This document shows, piece after piece, positions 45,001 to 53,812 of a DNA stretch of 64,000 bases; the first letter of the stretch is position 1; every line of letters starts with the position of its first letter. Both the position numbers and the translations under genes were made by a program. The stretch is from assembly GCA_002698785.1 (NCBI GenBank), contig PAAG01000060.1, positions 186,001 through 250,000 of the forward strand, written 5' to 3'. Origin of the DNA: Verrucomicrobiales bacterium (GTDB lineage Bacteria; Verrucomicrobiota; Verrucomicrobiia; Verrucomicrobiales; DEV007). Below the pieces are notes generated by a model. That model saw only the letters and a program-made list of their open reading frames with translations. It searched no databases and was not told the origin of the DNA.

Positions 45001-46320
45001 CCACTGGGTCTTCCGGGCGGGATGAGCACGAAAGCCGGGAGTATCGGCAGGGTGACACATGTTGCGGAAAAAGATCTCTGCGTCCGGGAAACGGGAATAC
45101 ATCTCCGCTTCGAAAAAGCCATTCCAAAGCATACGCTCTCCGAGGCTGTTCCCGATGAAGACGATGCGCTCACCCTTCTTTGGCGTGAAGGGGAGTTCTA
45201 CAGCGGCTGCGGCGGACTCTGGCTTGCCTGGCTGCTCATAGGTCGGGCGGCGGTCTTCGGATTCCTTCTGTGCCTTGCCGTAGTTTACATTGCTCTTCGG
45301 CTTCCTGGTAGAAGCGAGGCCGGTAGAGGTCTTCTTGCCCATGCCGAAGTCTTCAGGCTTCAGCTTGATCTCTTCGTAGTATTCCTTCGGATTACGCGAA
45401 AAGAATGTTGGGCTGAATGGATCGACGAAATCGACATTGGCCTTTTCGGGGACTTCGAGATCGAGGAGGTGAAACACCGCATTGATGATAGTGCGGCGAA
45501 GTCCTTCACTGTTGAAGTCTACCGATGCACCGATCGTGCTGCAGAGCGAAGTGCCTGTAGTTCCGTTGGGCGCGGTGTAGTCATGCAGCCAGATCGCCGC
45601 CTGCATTGGCTTGTTGCGCTCGTCGTCCTCAAGGATCTTCGAATCCTCGGAGAGTGTTTCTGTAACGGCCCCGCGGACAAGAACGGTCGCCTTAGATTCA
45701 TCCAGATTCTTTACGGTGTAGACATCGCTCTGGCCGAAGATGTCTTCGACTCCGTTCAGGACCGGATGATCTTTGTTCTCCTCTACGAAAACTCCACGTG
45801 CGCCTTCTTTTTTGTGCTTCCCGTGGTGGGCGACCCACTTCTCTCCAAGAAAGTTGAGACCGAAATTGTTCCAGTCGATATCGCCAGCTTTGTTCTTGGT
45901 GTTAAAAGCGTGGGTGGCTGTACGAAGTCCGATGAGCGGCTTGCCTGCGTTGACGTAATCAGCAAAGTGCTGGAGTTGCTCTGGGGGAAGATTGCGAAAG
46001 CGTGTGTCGAGGATCACGAGGTCCGCGTCCTTAAGCGCTTCGAGGCCCGGGATATTAGTCTGGAGCTCGGGGTTGATGACTCCGGTCTCGGGATTGATAG
46101 CAAAGAGGACTTCAGTGTCGAAGCCGTGATGAACTGCGAGGATCTTGGCCAGCATCGGGCAGGTTTCCTCCGAGCGGTATTCTTCGTCGCCGGAAACAAG
46201 GACGACTTTCTTTCCTTTGCCTGGACCTTCGTCTCCAGGAATCACGAGGGTCTGGGAGAAAGCCGTTCCAGTCAGGAACGTCAGCAGGACGATCAATAGG
46301 GTTTTCAGTGGGTTGAACAT
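42073..46320 (-). CDS. ThuA-SGNH-propeller-HEAT-cytochrome c fusion protein
   Basis: 1415 residues in one exported chain. A signal peptide (1-22) is followed by a ThuA-like domain (about 35-310, VVLVSGDEEYRSEETCPM). An SGNH-like unit (about 375-655) has IGNSLGERMLWN in place of the usual GDS, FFGFNES and NGCHLN. A beta-propeller membrane-bound-dehydrogenase region (about 735-1110, IYEDTDGDGKADKETVFADG) follows, then HEAT-like helical repeats (1110-1260) and a single c-type haem domain (CGTCHGGNG near 1312). In Planctomycetes-Verrucomicrobia such chains join sugar oxidation to haem electron transfer. It is the last gene of a probable four-gene operon, 36 bases after the esterase gene. Confidence 0.92.
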   Translation of the reverse strand: MFNPLKTLLIVLLTFLTGTAFSQTLVIPGDEGPGKGKKVVLVSGDEEYRSEETCPMLAKILAVHHGFDTEVLFAINPETGVINPELQTNIPGLEALKDADLVILDTRFRNLPPEQLQHFADYVNAGKPLIGLRTATHAFNTKNKAGDIDWNNFGLNFLGEKWVAHHGKHKKEGARGVFVEENKDHPVLNGVEDIFGQSDVYTVKNLDESKATVLVRGAVTETLSEDSKILEDDERNKPMQAAIWLHDYTAPNGTTGTSLCSTIGASVDFNSEGLRRTIINAVFHLLDLEVPEKANVDFVDPFSPTFFSRNPKEYYEEIKLKPEDFGMGKKTSTGLASTRKPKSNVNYGKAQKESEDRRPTYEQPGKPESAAAAVELPFTPKKGERIVFIGNSLGERMLWNGFFEAEMYSRFPDAEIFFRNMCHPADTPGFRAHPARKTQWAFPGAEKFHPDKQAHFGIGHYPYPDEWLTMLDADTIVAFFGFNESFDGLEKVDNFKAELSAFVDHTLSQAYNGKTAPRLVLVTPIGFEDRTNEYDLPGGLEENKRIAAYAKAVEEVAAEKNVGSIDVYTPSRNWMVDPDTDMTLNGCHLNETGYAKLAPYLADQLFGKSDAKGAENTDLIEAILDRNWLWHNDYRMLNGVHVWGQRWAPYGDFNYPEEIEKIRQMTELRDEEIWAAARGEKVAVDDSKTRKLSPVETNYDRPINYLDPNAAKPLFQLPDGYEISLFASEEEFPNLGNPVQMSFDAKGRLWVSTVQSYPHYKPGGPRPNDMLLIYEDTDGDGKADKETVFADGLHVPIGFELAPEGVYISEEPYLMLLEDTDGDDKADRRTRLVDGFDSHDTHHAISAYSADASGAFYLCEGRFLHSQVETPYGPQRMTDGGLWRFDPHSWKLTRHSQADYSNPWAVAFDEYGQDFLGDASPGANWWLLPLSAKVPHGYEIGQVDQFTTHKVRPTSGGEFVSSRHFPAETQGHYLLNNTIGFLGTKEHTVIEDGSGFTGSHYQDLVRSDDGNFRPCDLEFAPDGSLYIIDWHNALIGHMQHSARDPKRNSKYGRIYRLTYPANELVEPPVIDGASVEQLLSNLELHEYRARYRTRRELREHSPDEVIPAAKKWVASLDKSDPTYGRSLLEGLWATWAQGFVDKELLEEALSHPMHQVRAAAVDVVRFNNEKLEEGHTYLFEAARDSHPRVRLESIVAATWLDNENGAQVLFEALKLPLDKWMGPTVEAAYVTLKPHSEGIDLSDNPVGQQLVAGTLDLKPKKEELPKVPSHLSQADKDLWKVGEEVFHRDGFCGTCHGGNGLGTIPNIYPPLVESKWVTGDVDRLTKLVLHGLWGPIEVNGKMYDPAKGIPPMTAFGPMLNDNEIAGVLTYIRNSWGNKADAVKPAQVKKVRSETADRTPGMFYKPEDLLKEHPMK

Positions 46321-46356
46321 GACGTTTGGGTAAAATGTTAGTTTTTTACAAGGTGT

Positions 46357-47562
46357 TTATTCGGACCAGAGCCACTTGAGCATTTCGGGAAGCATGACGG
46401 CGGCGTGGCGGCTACCATGAAAGCCTTCTCCCCACCAGTAGCGGTAGTCGTAGTCCATGAAGGTAAGGGCCGCCTCCATCTGCTTGTTCGCGAGAGGCCA
46501 GCTGCCGAACTGATTGTCGACATCGTTTGCCTCTCCAAGCAGGGCCGCTCGGATCGGCTTACGCTCGGTCTTACGAATCAAAGAAGGATAAGCATTGGCG
46601 CCTCGAATGTCGGTAAAGGTGCCGACCCAGCCGAGGACTTTGCCGAATTTGTCCGGGCGTTCCCAGGCTGCAGTCCAGGCACAGGCGCATCCGCTCGACC
46701 CCCCGGCGATGGCCCAGTCGGAGGGATCGTCGCTAAGATTGAGGTCGTGCTCTTTCACCACGAAAGGAATGATTTCTTCGAGAAGGAAAGTCACGTAGGC
46801 ATCGCCAAGAGAGTCGTATTCCAGGCTGCGGTTGCGTGGTTTTGTTCCTTCCTTCTGATCTTTAAAGCTACCGGGATTGATGAAGATACCGATCGTCACA
46901 GGCATCTCACCACTGGCGATGAGGTTATCAAAAACAACTGGCGCGCGCAGTCCTGTTGTCGCTTTCGTATCGGCATGGCGAAGCCCGTCCTGAAACACCA
47001 TAAGGGACGCCGGCTTGCTCCCATCGTATTGAGAAGGGATATAGACAATGAATTCGCGATTTGTATCGGGGAACACTTTCGAATCTGTCCAATCGTGGGG
47101 GATCAGTTTTCCCTCGGGAACACCATCCTTACGGAAGGAATCAGCAGGATAGGGATAGTATTCGATCTTCACCGCGCCTTCTCCGATTTTCTTGCCGGAG
47201 GAAGTTTTCAGCTCATAGGAGAAGTCGTGGATATTTCCGATGTCCTTGGCAAAGGCGTAAAGGCCCTCGTCATCGAGTTTCGTCAGATCGGCGAGCTTTT
47301 CTCCATTATCTTTGATCGCTTCGACTGGTTCGTCGGATGCTACTGCGATGAGAAGAGTGGTCTCTTCGATGTAGCGTTGTTTCCCCGATTCGAGTCCCGT
47401 TTTTCCCCAGCTATTCCGGATTTTCTTGGCCGCTGCATCATTGTCTTTACCGATGAGGGCAGCGATTTCGATGGCTGGGGGTGGCGTCCACTTCTTTTTC
47501 TCCTGTGCAAAGGAGAATGAGGAAAGGGCGAGAATCGTTATCAGAAAAGATATTCGGGTCAT
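46357..47562 (-). CDS. Exported esterase (Fes/IroE-like alpha/beta hydrolase)
   Basis: 401 residues with a signal peptide (1-19). The N-terminal half is a beta-rich accessory domain; the catalytic fold starts near residue 165 with FIVYIPSQYDGSKPASLMVF. The nucleophile motif is AGGSSGCACAW (near 290), and a catalytic His is likely in GEGFHGSRHAA near 385. It resembles enterochelin-esterase-like and feruloyl- or acetyl-esterase families. In this context it should remove ester groups from an exported polysaccharide. It lies 83 bases downstream of the DUF1501 gene and 36 upstream of the ThuA/propeller gene, same strand, so an operon. Confidence 0.88.
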   Translation of the reverse strand: MTRISFLITILALSSFSFAQEKKKWTPPPAIEIAALIGKDNDAAAKKIRNSWGKTGLESGKQRYIEETTLLIAVASDEPVEAIKDNGEKLADLTKLDDEGLYAFAKDIGNIHDFSYELKTSSGKKIGEGAVKIEYYPYPADSFRKDGVPEGKLIPHDWTDSKVFPDTNREFIVYIPSQYDGSKPASLMVFQDGLRHADTKATTGLRAPVVFDNLIASGEMPVTIGIFINPGSFKDQKEGTKPRNRSLEYDSLGDAYVTFLLEEIIPFVVKEHDLNLSDDPSDWAIAGGSSGCACAWTAAWERPDKFGKVLGWVGTFTDIRGANAYPSLIRKTERKPIRAALLGEANDVDNQFGSWPLANKQMEAALTFMDYDYRYWWGEGFHGSRHAAVMLPEMLKWLWSE

Positions 47563-47645
47563 TTCGGGGGACGAAAGTGTAGCACGGATGGCAAGGGGAG
47601 AAAGGACGGAAAACGGCGGGAATTGTATCTGCAGCGGAGCCCGCG

Positions 47646-49085
47646 TTATGCCAGAATCTCTTTCACCACATGGCCGTGTACGTCGGTAAGCCGGAAATGA
47701 CGGCCCTGATACTGGTAGGTGAGAAGCTCGTGATCAATTCCCATAAGGTGGAGAAGCGTGGCATGGAAATCGTGTACATGGACTCCTCCTTCGACGACAT
47801 TGTATCCATATTCGTCGGTCTGACCGTGGGTGTAGCCACCTTTTACCCCGCCTCCGGCCATCCAGATGGAAAAACACCGAGGGTGGTGATCGCGACCGAA
47901 ACTCGCTTGATTGAACTTGCCCTGGCAATAGTTCGTACGGCCGAACTCTCCGCCCCAGATGACCAGGGTATCATCAAGAAGTCCTCGCTGTTTGAGGTCG
48001 AGAACCAGAGCTGCAGAAGCTTGATCGGTATCCTTCGTCTGGCGCTTGATACCACCGGGAACACCACCGTGGTGGTCCCAACCTTGATGATACAGCTGGA
48101 TGAACTGGACACCCTGCTCGGCGAGTCGACGGGCGAGCAGGCAGTTCGCAGCGAATGTTCCGGGAGTACGGGCGTCTTCGCCGTAGAGTTCGAACGTGGA
48201 ATCTGACTCGGACGAGAGATCCGTCACATCGGGAATCGATGTTTGCATTCGGAATCCCATTTCGTATTGGGCAATGCGGGTCTCCAGCGCGGTATCTCCC
48301 GTTTTCGCGAGCTGGATCTGGTGGAGTTCTTCGAGCCGGTCCAGCATCATACGACGCGACTTTGAATCGACACCGTTCGGATTGTTGAGGTAAAGAACGG
48401 CATCTTTGTCAGGGCGAAAGCGAACGCCGTCATGTTTGCCGGGGAGGAAGCCGCTACCCCAGAGTCGACTCACCAATGGTTGACCTTTTTTGTCTTTCGT
48501 GACGAGCACGACAAAAGAGGGAAGGTTCTCGTTCGTAGAACCGAGGCCATAGGAAAGCCACGAGCCGATGCTTGGCCGCCCTGCGATCTGGGAACCGGAT
48601 TGCATGAAGGTGACGCCGGGACCGTGATTGATCGCCTCGGTGTACATCGAATTGATCACTGTAATGTCATCGACGATTTTGGCATGGTGCGGCAATTGAT
48701 CACAAAGCCAGGTGCCGCTCTGTCCGTGCTGAGCAAACTGGAAAGGGGATCCGACGAGGGGGAGGCTCGCCTGGTTCCCGCTCATGCCGGTGAGGCGCTG
48801 ACCCATCCGAACGGAGGCGGGTAGCTCCTTGCCTTGTTCTTCGTTGAGTTTCGGCTTGTAGTCGAACAGATCCATCTGTGATGGACCTCCGGCCTGGAAT
48901 AGAAAGATGACCCTCTTTGCTTTTGGGGTCCCTGTCAGGTAGCGAGGCGAATAGGTGGATGCATTTGATTCTCCGAAGAGATTAGCCAGTGCTATGCTAC
49001 CGAGGCCTCCACCGAAGCGAGCCAGTGCCGAGCGTCGGCTGACGCCAAAAGGAGATTCAAAACCGGTGCAGAGAGGGGAGTTCAT
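47646..49085 (-). CDS. DUF1501 Tat-exported protein
   Basis: From the ATG at 49085 it has 479 residues and a twin-arginine signal (SRRSALARFGGGLGSIALANL, residues 16-36). The DUF1501 signature is VIFLFQAGGPSQMDLFDYKP near 55 and continues with INSMYTEAINHGPG and GWDHH (putative metal-binding His pair). Its ATG overlaps the stop codon of the PSD1 cytochrome gene (ATGA, 49082-49085), so the two are translationally coupled, the usual pairing in these phyla. A much longer frame upstream overlaps that gene and is excluded. DUF1501 proteins belong to the alkaline-phosphatase/sulfatase-like fold; their substrate is not established. Confidence 0.92.
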   Translation of the reverse strand: MNSPLCTGFESPFGVSRRSALARFGGGLGSIALANLFGESNASTYSPRYLTGTPKAKRVIFLFQAGGPSQMDLFDYKPKLNEEQGKELPASVRMGQRLTGMSGNQASLPLVGSPFQFAQHGQSGTWLCDQLPHHAKIVDDITVINSMYTEAINHGPGVTFMQSGSQIAGRPSIGSWLSYGLGSTNENLPSFVVLVTKDKKGQPLVSRLWGSGFLPGKHDGVRFRPDKDAVLYLNNPNGVDSKSRRMMLDRLEELHQIQLAKTGDTALETRIAQYEMGFRMQTSIPDVTDLSSESDSTFELYGEDARTPGTFAANCLLARRLAEQGVQFIQLYHQGWDHHGGVPGGIKRQTKDTDQASAALVLDLKQRGLLDDTLVIWGGEFGRTNYCQGKFNQASFGRDHHPRCFSIWMAGGGVKGGYTHGQTDEYGYNVVEGGVHVHDFHATLLHLMGIDHELLTYQYQGRHFRLTDVHGHVVKEILA

Positions 49086-52000
49086 CGCTTGGAAATGCAT
49101 TCGTCGAAATTCATAAGGGTCGCCACCACGTTGGTGACGGCTGCGAGGAGTGCCGGAGAGTCCGTTTCTGCGGCGGGAGTGTCGCCAATTTTCGAGAGCT
49201 CTTGGGCAGACCTCTCGTTGTTGGAGAAATGCTGCTCCTGTTCGGCGAGCATTTTTCGGAGAACCGACCATTCTTCCTCATCCGGTTCGCGGCTGGTGAG
49301 GCGGCGGAAAGTATCTTTCAGAATTGCATCGGAGTCGCTTCCATGTGTTTCAACGAGGTGCGCAGCGAGATGGCGAGCGGCTTCTGTGAACTGAGGTGAG
49401 TTTAGCAAAACGAGGCCCTGGAGAGGCGTGTCGGTTTTTTCGAGACGGACTCGACAGACGTCCCGTTTCGATGCATTCAGCGTCGTCATCAAAGGAGCCG
49501 GAGCAGTTTGCTTCCAGTAGGTGTAGAGACTGCGCCGATAAAGACTCTCTCCTTTGTCGGGTTCGGAAGGCTTGAAGGAAACGGCAATGTCGTATGGCTT
49601 CACCGATGGGCCGCCCACTTTCTTTGTCAGCAATCCGCTGACGGAAAGGGCATTGTCGCGTATCATTTCGGCACTCAGGCGAGGAGCAGGATAGCGATAG
49701 AGCAATGTGTTTTCGGGATCTGTGCTCGCAAACTCGCCAGAGGCGATATCAGAACTTTGGCGATAGGTCGCAGAGAGGACCATTTGCTTCAAGAGACGTC
49801 GCAGATCCCAGCCATTGTCCACAAAATCGCGGGCGAGCCAGTCGAGTAGTTCAGGATGAGTAGGCAGGCGCCCCTGGCTACCGAAGTCTTCGGTTGTAGA
49901 GACGAGACCTGTGCCGAATAGCATTTGCCAGTAGCGATTCACCGTGACCCTGGCTGTCAGCGGGTTGTCGGGAGAAGCGGTCCACTTGGCAAGTCCGAGA
50001 CGATTCGTTGGCGTTCCTTCGGGTGGGGAGGGGAGAAAAGCCGGTGTTGCGGGAGAGACCGGTTCACCACGGTTCGCGTAGTGACCTCGGTCGAGAAAAT
50101 ACGTTTGGTGGGGGCTGGGTGTTTCCTTCATCACCATGATCTCCGGGATCTGTTTCACGAGTTCGCTTCGCTTCTTGCGAGCCTTGGTCAGTTTTTTAAG
50201 CCCTTCCTGATAGTCGTTGTGTGATTGTGTTAGGAAAGATTTCAGATCTGACTCTGTGTTTGTCGAATTGCTTGCGATAGCCTTGGCCTGACTCTCGGAA
50301 AGCTCTCGGTCGAAAACGAGAAAATCATCAACGAGACCGTTTTTGAATCCGTTGTCCCGCATGCGCTCTCCGATGACGATAGTATCTACTCCTCCACCCG
50401 TAATTTCTCGGGTGAGTTTGTCGCGAACGACTTCGAGGGGGATCGGTTTTCCGTCGACATAGATCGTTACACCCGCAGCCCTGCTAGACCCATCATAAGT
50501 GATTGTGACGTGTTTCCACTCGCTGATGGGAAGCGCTTCTTTTGCTTTTACCCGGAGAGCGTTACCTGGGTAGAAGTGAATGAGGGCAAAGCTGAGTCTA
50601 CCTTCTTCGAGTAAAAGCTCGTATCCACGACTGGCAGCATCAGTCCATGCTTTAGATCGGCTGAACACTACTGCCCGCTCTTTTACATCCGGGGTATTCA
50701 TCCAGAGGGAGATCGAAAAGGGATCGTCTCTTGTGAAGTTTCCTACGGGCAGAGTAACGGCATCATCACCGGTGAGGTGGATAGCATTACCGCTGTGACC
50801 GGGAACCAGCTTGTTGTTCACTGTGGTTTTGGCAGGTTCTCCAGTTTCGATTTCGTTGGGGATCTGATTGTATTTGATCGTCTCAAAAGTGAATCTTGCG
50901 AGAGGTGCTGGAAGAGGGCTGTTGGAGCTTGGTTGGAAACTACCACTGACTGTCTCTTCGATCGCAGCGAGATTCGCCTCTTCCGTTTTAATTCTCTTTT
51001 CGAGTGCGGCGAGATTTGTTTCCTGTTCTTCTGTCGGTAACCAAAGAGTCGGAGTCGGGACAGCCGGGGTGAAGAAAGAATACAGTCCGGCCTCGTCGAT
51101 GTTGTCGAAGTAGGCAGAGAGTTGAAAGTAATCCTTTTGAGTGACCGGATCGTACTTGTGGTCGTGACAGCGGCAGCATTCCATGGTAAGCCCGAGGAAT
51201 GCGGTGCCGTAAGTGTGGACTCGGTCGGATACATATTCGATGCGAAACTCCTCAGGGACGCTTCCTCCTTCGACCTTCTGAGGATGCAGCCGGTTGAAAG
51301 TCGTGGCGAGAATCTGATCGCGAGTTGGCTCAAGTAGAAGGTCGCCTGCCAGCTGCCAGGTAATGAACTGATCGTAAGGAAGGTTTTCTCGGAAGGAGCG
51401 GATCACCCAGTCTCGCCATTGCCAGACAGTGCGATCACGGTCGACCTGGAAGCCGTAGCTGTCCGAATAGCGGGCAACATTCATCCATTCCATGGCGAGG
51501 CGCTCGGCGGAGGCGTCTGTGTCGAAAAGTCGGTCGACGACTTTCCCGTATGCGTCTGGAGAGGTGTCAGCGAGAAACCGATCCAATTCGGCTACTGTGG
51601 GAGGAAGGCCGGTGAGATCGAAAGTAACTCGCCGCAGCCATTTCTCGCGACTCGTTTCCGTGGAAGGAGAGAAGCCCTTTTTCTCGAGCTTTGCGAAAAC
51701 GAAATGGTCGATCTCGTTTTTCACCCAATCGGATTCGACATCGGGAACGGGAACTTTTTCGGCTAGCGGCACAAACGACCAATGATCGGCGTATGGGGCT
51801 CCCTGCTCAATCCATCGGTCGAGGATAGCAATCTCCTCTTTGGTGAGAGGCATCTTTGCCTCAGGCGGAGGCATAAGGTCGGCGGAGTCATCAGAATGGA
51901 GCCGCCAGTGAACTTCGCTTTTCTCCAGGCTGCCTGGAACCACTCCTGCGTAGTCGCCAAGGTCTTCCGTGGCGTGTTCGAACGTATCGATGCGAAAATC

Positions 52001-52144
52001 AGACTTCTGATTTTTTGCATCAGGTCCGTGGCATTTGAAGCATTTGTCCGAAAGGATTGGGCGAACATCGCGATTGAAGTCCACTTCCTCGGCGACGAGT
52101 GGGGCCGTGATCCAGATTAGGAGGCTGGGGAAAAAATATCGCAT
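49082..52144 (-). CDS. PSD1-type cytochrome protein (DUF1549/DUF1553) with LamG insert
   Basis: From the ATG at 52144, 1020 residues with a signal peptide (1-18). The c-type haem motif C35-F-K-C38-H39 sits in the N-terminal PSD1 cytochrome domain. DUF1549 follows (about 145-370, [20 protein letters not shown]), with a second motif [11 protein letters not shown] near 326. A laminin-G-like insert lies at about 440-620. DUF1553 follows (about 730-1000, [20 protein letters not shown]). These proteins are extremely common in Planctomycetes-Verrucomicrobia and are thought to help degrade complex polysaccharides; their reaction is not established. First gene of the operon; a divergent gene starts 55 bases away. 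Confidence 0.93.
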   Translation of the reverse strand: MRYFFPSLLIWITAPLVAEEVDFNRDVRPILSDKCFKCHGPDAKNQKSDFRIDTFEHATEDLGDYAGVVPGSLEKSEVHWRLHSDDSADLMPPPEAKMPLTKEEIAILDRWIEQGAPYADHWSFVPLAEKVPVPDVESDWVKNEIDHFVFAKLEKKGFSPSTETSREKWLRRVTFDLTGLPPTVAELDRFLADTSPDAYGKVVDRLFDTDASAERLAMEWMNVARYSDSYGFQVDRDRTVWQWRDWVIRSFRENLPYDQFITWQLAGDLLLEPTRDQILATTFNRLHPQKVEGGSVPEEFRIEYVSDRVHTYGTAFLGLTMECCRCHDHKYDPVTQKDYFQLSAYFDNIDEAGLYSFFTPAVPTPTLWLPTEEQETNLAALEKRIKTEEANLAAIEETVSGSFQPSSNSPLPAPLARFTFETIKYNQIPNEIETGEPAKTTVNNKLVPGHSGNAIHLTGDDAVTLPVGNFTRDDPFSISLWMNTPDVKERAVVFSRSKAWTDAASRGYELLLEEGRLSFALIHFYPGNALRVKAKEALPISEWKHVTITYDGSSRAAGVTIYVDGKPIPLEVVRDKLTREITGGGVDTIVIGERMRDNGFKNGLVDDFLVFDRELSESQAKAIASNSTNTESDLKSFLTQSHNDYQEGLKKLTKARKKRSELVKQIPEIMVMKETPSPHQTYFLDRGHYANRGEPVSPATPAFLPSPPEGTPTNRLGLAKWTASPDNPLTARVTVNRYWQMLFGTGLVSTTEDFGSQGRLPTHPELLDWLARDFVDNGWDLRRLLKQMVLSATYRQSSDIASGEFASTDPENTLLYRYPAPRLSAEMIRDNALSVSGLLTKKVGGPSVKPYDIAVSFKPSEPDKGESLYRRSLYTYWKQTAPAPLMTTLNASKRDVCRVRLEKTDTPLQGLVLLNSPQFTEAARHLAAHLVETHGSDSDAILKDTFRRLTSREPDEEEWSVLRKMLAEQEQHFSNNERSAQELSKIGDTPAAETDSPALLAAVTNVVATLMNFDECISKR

Positions 52145-52198
52145 TCGTTGTTTGTAAATGTCGACAGTGGTAAAGATCTCACGGATGTTGGAAGAAGT

Positions 52199-52906
52199 AT
52201 GAGTCACGCAATTGCGGCGTTTCCAAAGACCTACGAGAAGTTTGCGAGGCAATTGAGGGAGATTGAAATCGATATTGAATCCCTTCTGCGCCCGATCACG
52301 AGGTGTGATCTAGACGATTGCCGAGGCACTTGCTGCCATGATGGAGTCTACCTTGGCGGAGAAGAATCCGACGTCATTCGATCACTGGTAAATGAGAATC
52401 GGGATGAGTTTGCAGAAATGGGGTTAGACCTGCCCGCTTCTCCGATAGTCTACGGAAACTGGAGGGGATACACCTCGGGGCCAAAGACTGTGACAAAGCC
52501 GATTCCGATGAAGCGGCTGGCAAAGGATTATCCGGAGCATTTTCCGGAAACGAATTGTGTCTTTCTGTTGTCAGATGCTAGGTGTGGACTGCAGGTTCTG
52601 GCTCACCAGCGTGAAAAGGAGCCTTGGTTTTACAAGCCGATTACCTGCTGGATGCATCCACTTTCGATCGAAGAAAGCGAAGACGGAACTTCCCGGCTGA
52701 CTTTGCACAACGAAGAGAACGATCCGCAGATGTACGACGACTACGATGGGTTTACCTGCCGCACGCACTGCGGTCGAACCTGTCAGGGAGGCGAGCCAGC
52801 CTATCGCGTATTGAGAGAAGAGCTGGAGTTGCTGGGACGTGTTGGAGGACGGGATCTAGTAGGAGAGATTGAAAGCTATCTGGATTCCCGGCGTCCCAAC
52901 GAGTAG
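52199..52906 (+). CDS. Cysteine-cluster (YkgJ/DUF3109-like) protein
   Basis: 235 residues from ATG 52199, preceded by a GGAAGAA ribosome-binding site; a longer frame from 52148 would overlap the divergent promoter region. The N-terminus has C36-DLDD-C41-RGT-C45-C46 in the style of YkgJ/DUF3109 proteins, which bind an iron or zinc ion. Further cysteines occur at NCVF, RCGL, ITCWMHPL and TCRTHCGRTC. Soluble, no signal peptide. Function unknown. Its TAG is followed at once by the ATG of the EamA gene (TAGATG), so the two form a coupled pair. Confidence 0.82.
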   Translation: MSHAIAAFPKTYEKFARQLREIEIDIESLLRPITRCDLDDCRGTCCHDGVYLGGEESDVIRSLVNENRDEFAEMGLDLPASPIVYGNWRGYTSGPKTVTKPIPMKRLAKDYPEHFPETNCVFLLSDARCGLQVLAHQREKEPWFYKPITCWMHPLSIEESEDGTSRLTLHNEENDPQMYDDYDGFTCRTHCGRTCQGGEPAYRVLREELELLGRVGGRDLVGEIESYLDSRRPNE

Positions 52907-53812
52907 ATGTCCTGGATTCTCCTGACTGTTCTGTCGGCGCTTGTCCTGGGCGTCTACGACTTGCTGAAGAAGATGGCGGTGAGAGAGAACGCCGTCCCGC
53001 CGGTGTTGTTCTGGGGTGTGATCACCGGATTGCTGGCGTGGTTGCTTCTACGCTTGGTGACTCCGGTTTTGCCAGAAGCGTGGCAGGCCGCGGTAACCGT
53101 GGATCCAGTTACGCTGCGAGAGCATGGTTTTCTATTCGGGAAAGGAGTGCTGGTTTCGAGCTCGTGGATCTTTGGTTATTTTGCGCTGAAGCATCTGCCG
53201 ATCACACTGGCGGGGCCGATTCGGTCGACTTCACCGCTGTGGACAATTCTGCTCGCAGTGATCTTGCTGGGTGAAATGCCGAGCGCCTGGCAGTGGGGTG
53301 GGGTAGCGATTATTCTTGTGGCGTTCTATCTTTTTTCGCTGCTGGGAAAGGCAGAAGGCTTCTCGTTTCATAAAGACAAGTGGGTGCTCTTTATGATGGT
53401 CGCGACGTTGCTGGGCTCGGTCAGTTCTTTGTATGACAAGATTCTGCTCCACCAGTTGCAGTTCTCCGTGGCGACACTGCAGTTCTGGTTTTCGGTCTAC
53501 CTGGTCGTGGTGATGGTGCCGTTCGTTCTCGTCTGGCGATTTGGAATCAAAAACCGCAGTCGTTTCGAGTGGCGATGGACGATTCCAACGGTAGGGATCG
53601 GGCTGCTGATTGCAGACGCGTTTTACTTTGCCGCAATATCCGATCCGGAAGCGCTGATTTCGGTGATTACACCAGTCCGAAGAACTTCTGTGATCATCGG
53701 GTTCATCGGCGGCGTCTGGTTTCTTCACGAACGAAAGAACGTGAAGTGGAAACTAATCAGCCTGATTCTGATGATTTTCGGCGTTCTGCTCCTCAATTGG
53801 AAGGGTCAGTGA
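52907..53812 (+). CDS. EamA-type transporter
   Basis: 301 residues with about ten hydrophobic segments and two EamA-like repeats. The second repeat ends in GGVWFLHERKNVKWKLISLILMIFGVLLL. It starts at the ATG immediately after the stop of the cysteine-cluster gene, so translation is probably coupled. Its 3' end overlaps the convergent CNNM/CBS gene by 20 bases (53793-53812). The cargo is unknown. Confidence 0.9.
   Translation: MSWILLTVLSALVLGVYDLLKKMAVRENAVPPVLFWGVITGLLAWLLLRLVTPVLPEAWQAAVTVDPVTLREHGFLFGKGVLVSSSWIFGYFALKHLPITLAGPIRSTSPLWTILLAVILLGEMPSAWQWGGVAIILVAFYLFSLLGKAEGFSFHKDKWVLFMMVATLLGSVSSLYDKILLHQLQFSVATLQFWFSVYLVVVMVPFVLVWRFGIKNRSRFEWRWTIPTVGIGLLIADAFYFAAISDPEALISVITPVRRTSVIIGFIGGVWFLHERKNVKWKLISLILMIFGVLLLNWKGQ

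Noticed and set aside
44806-46299. 497-codon plus-strand frame inside the ThuA/propeller gene
   Set aside because: Lies wholly antisense to a gene with five recognisable domains; its product shows no family features.
46405-47520. 371-codon plus-strand frame
   Set aside because: Antisense to the exported esterase, which has a signal peptide and nucleophile motif.
49086-49271. N-terminal extension of the DUF1501 protein
   Set aside because: Overlaps the coupled PSD1 gene in another frame; the Tat signal begins shortly after the ATG at 49085.
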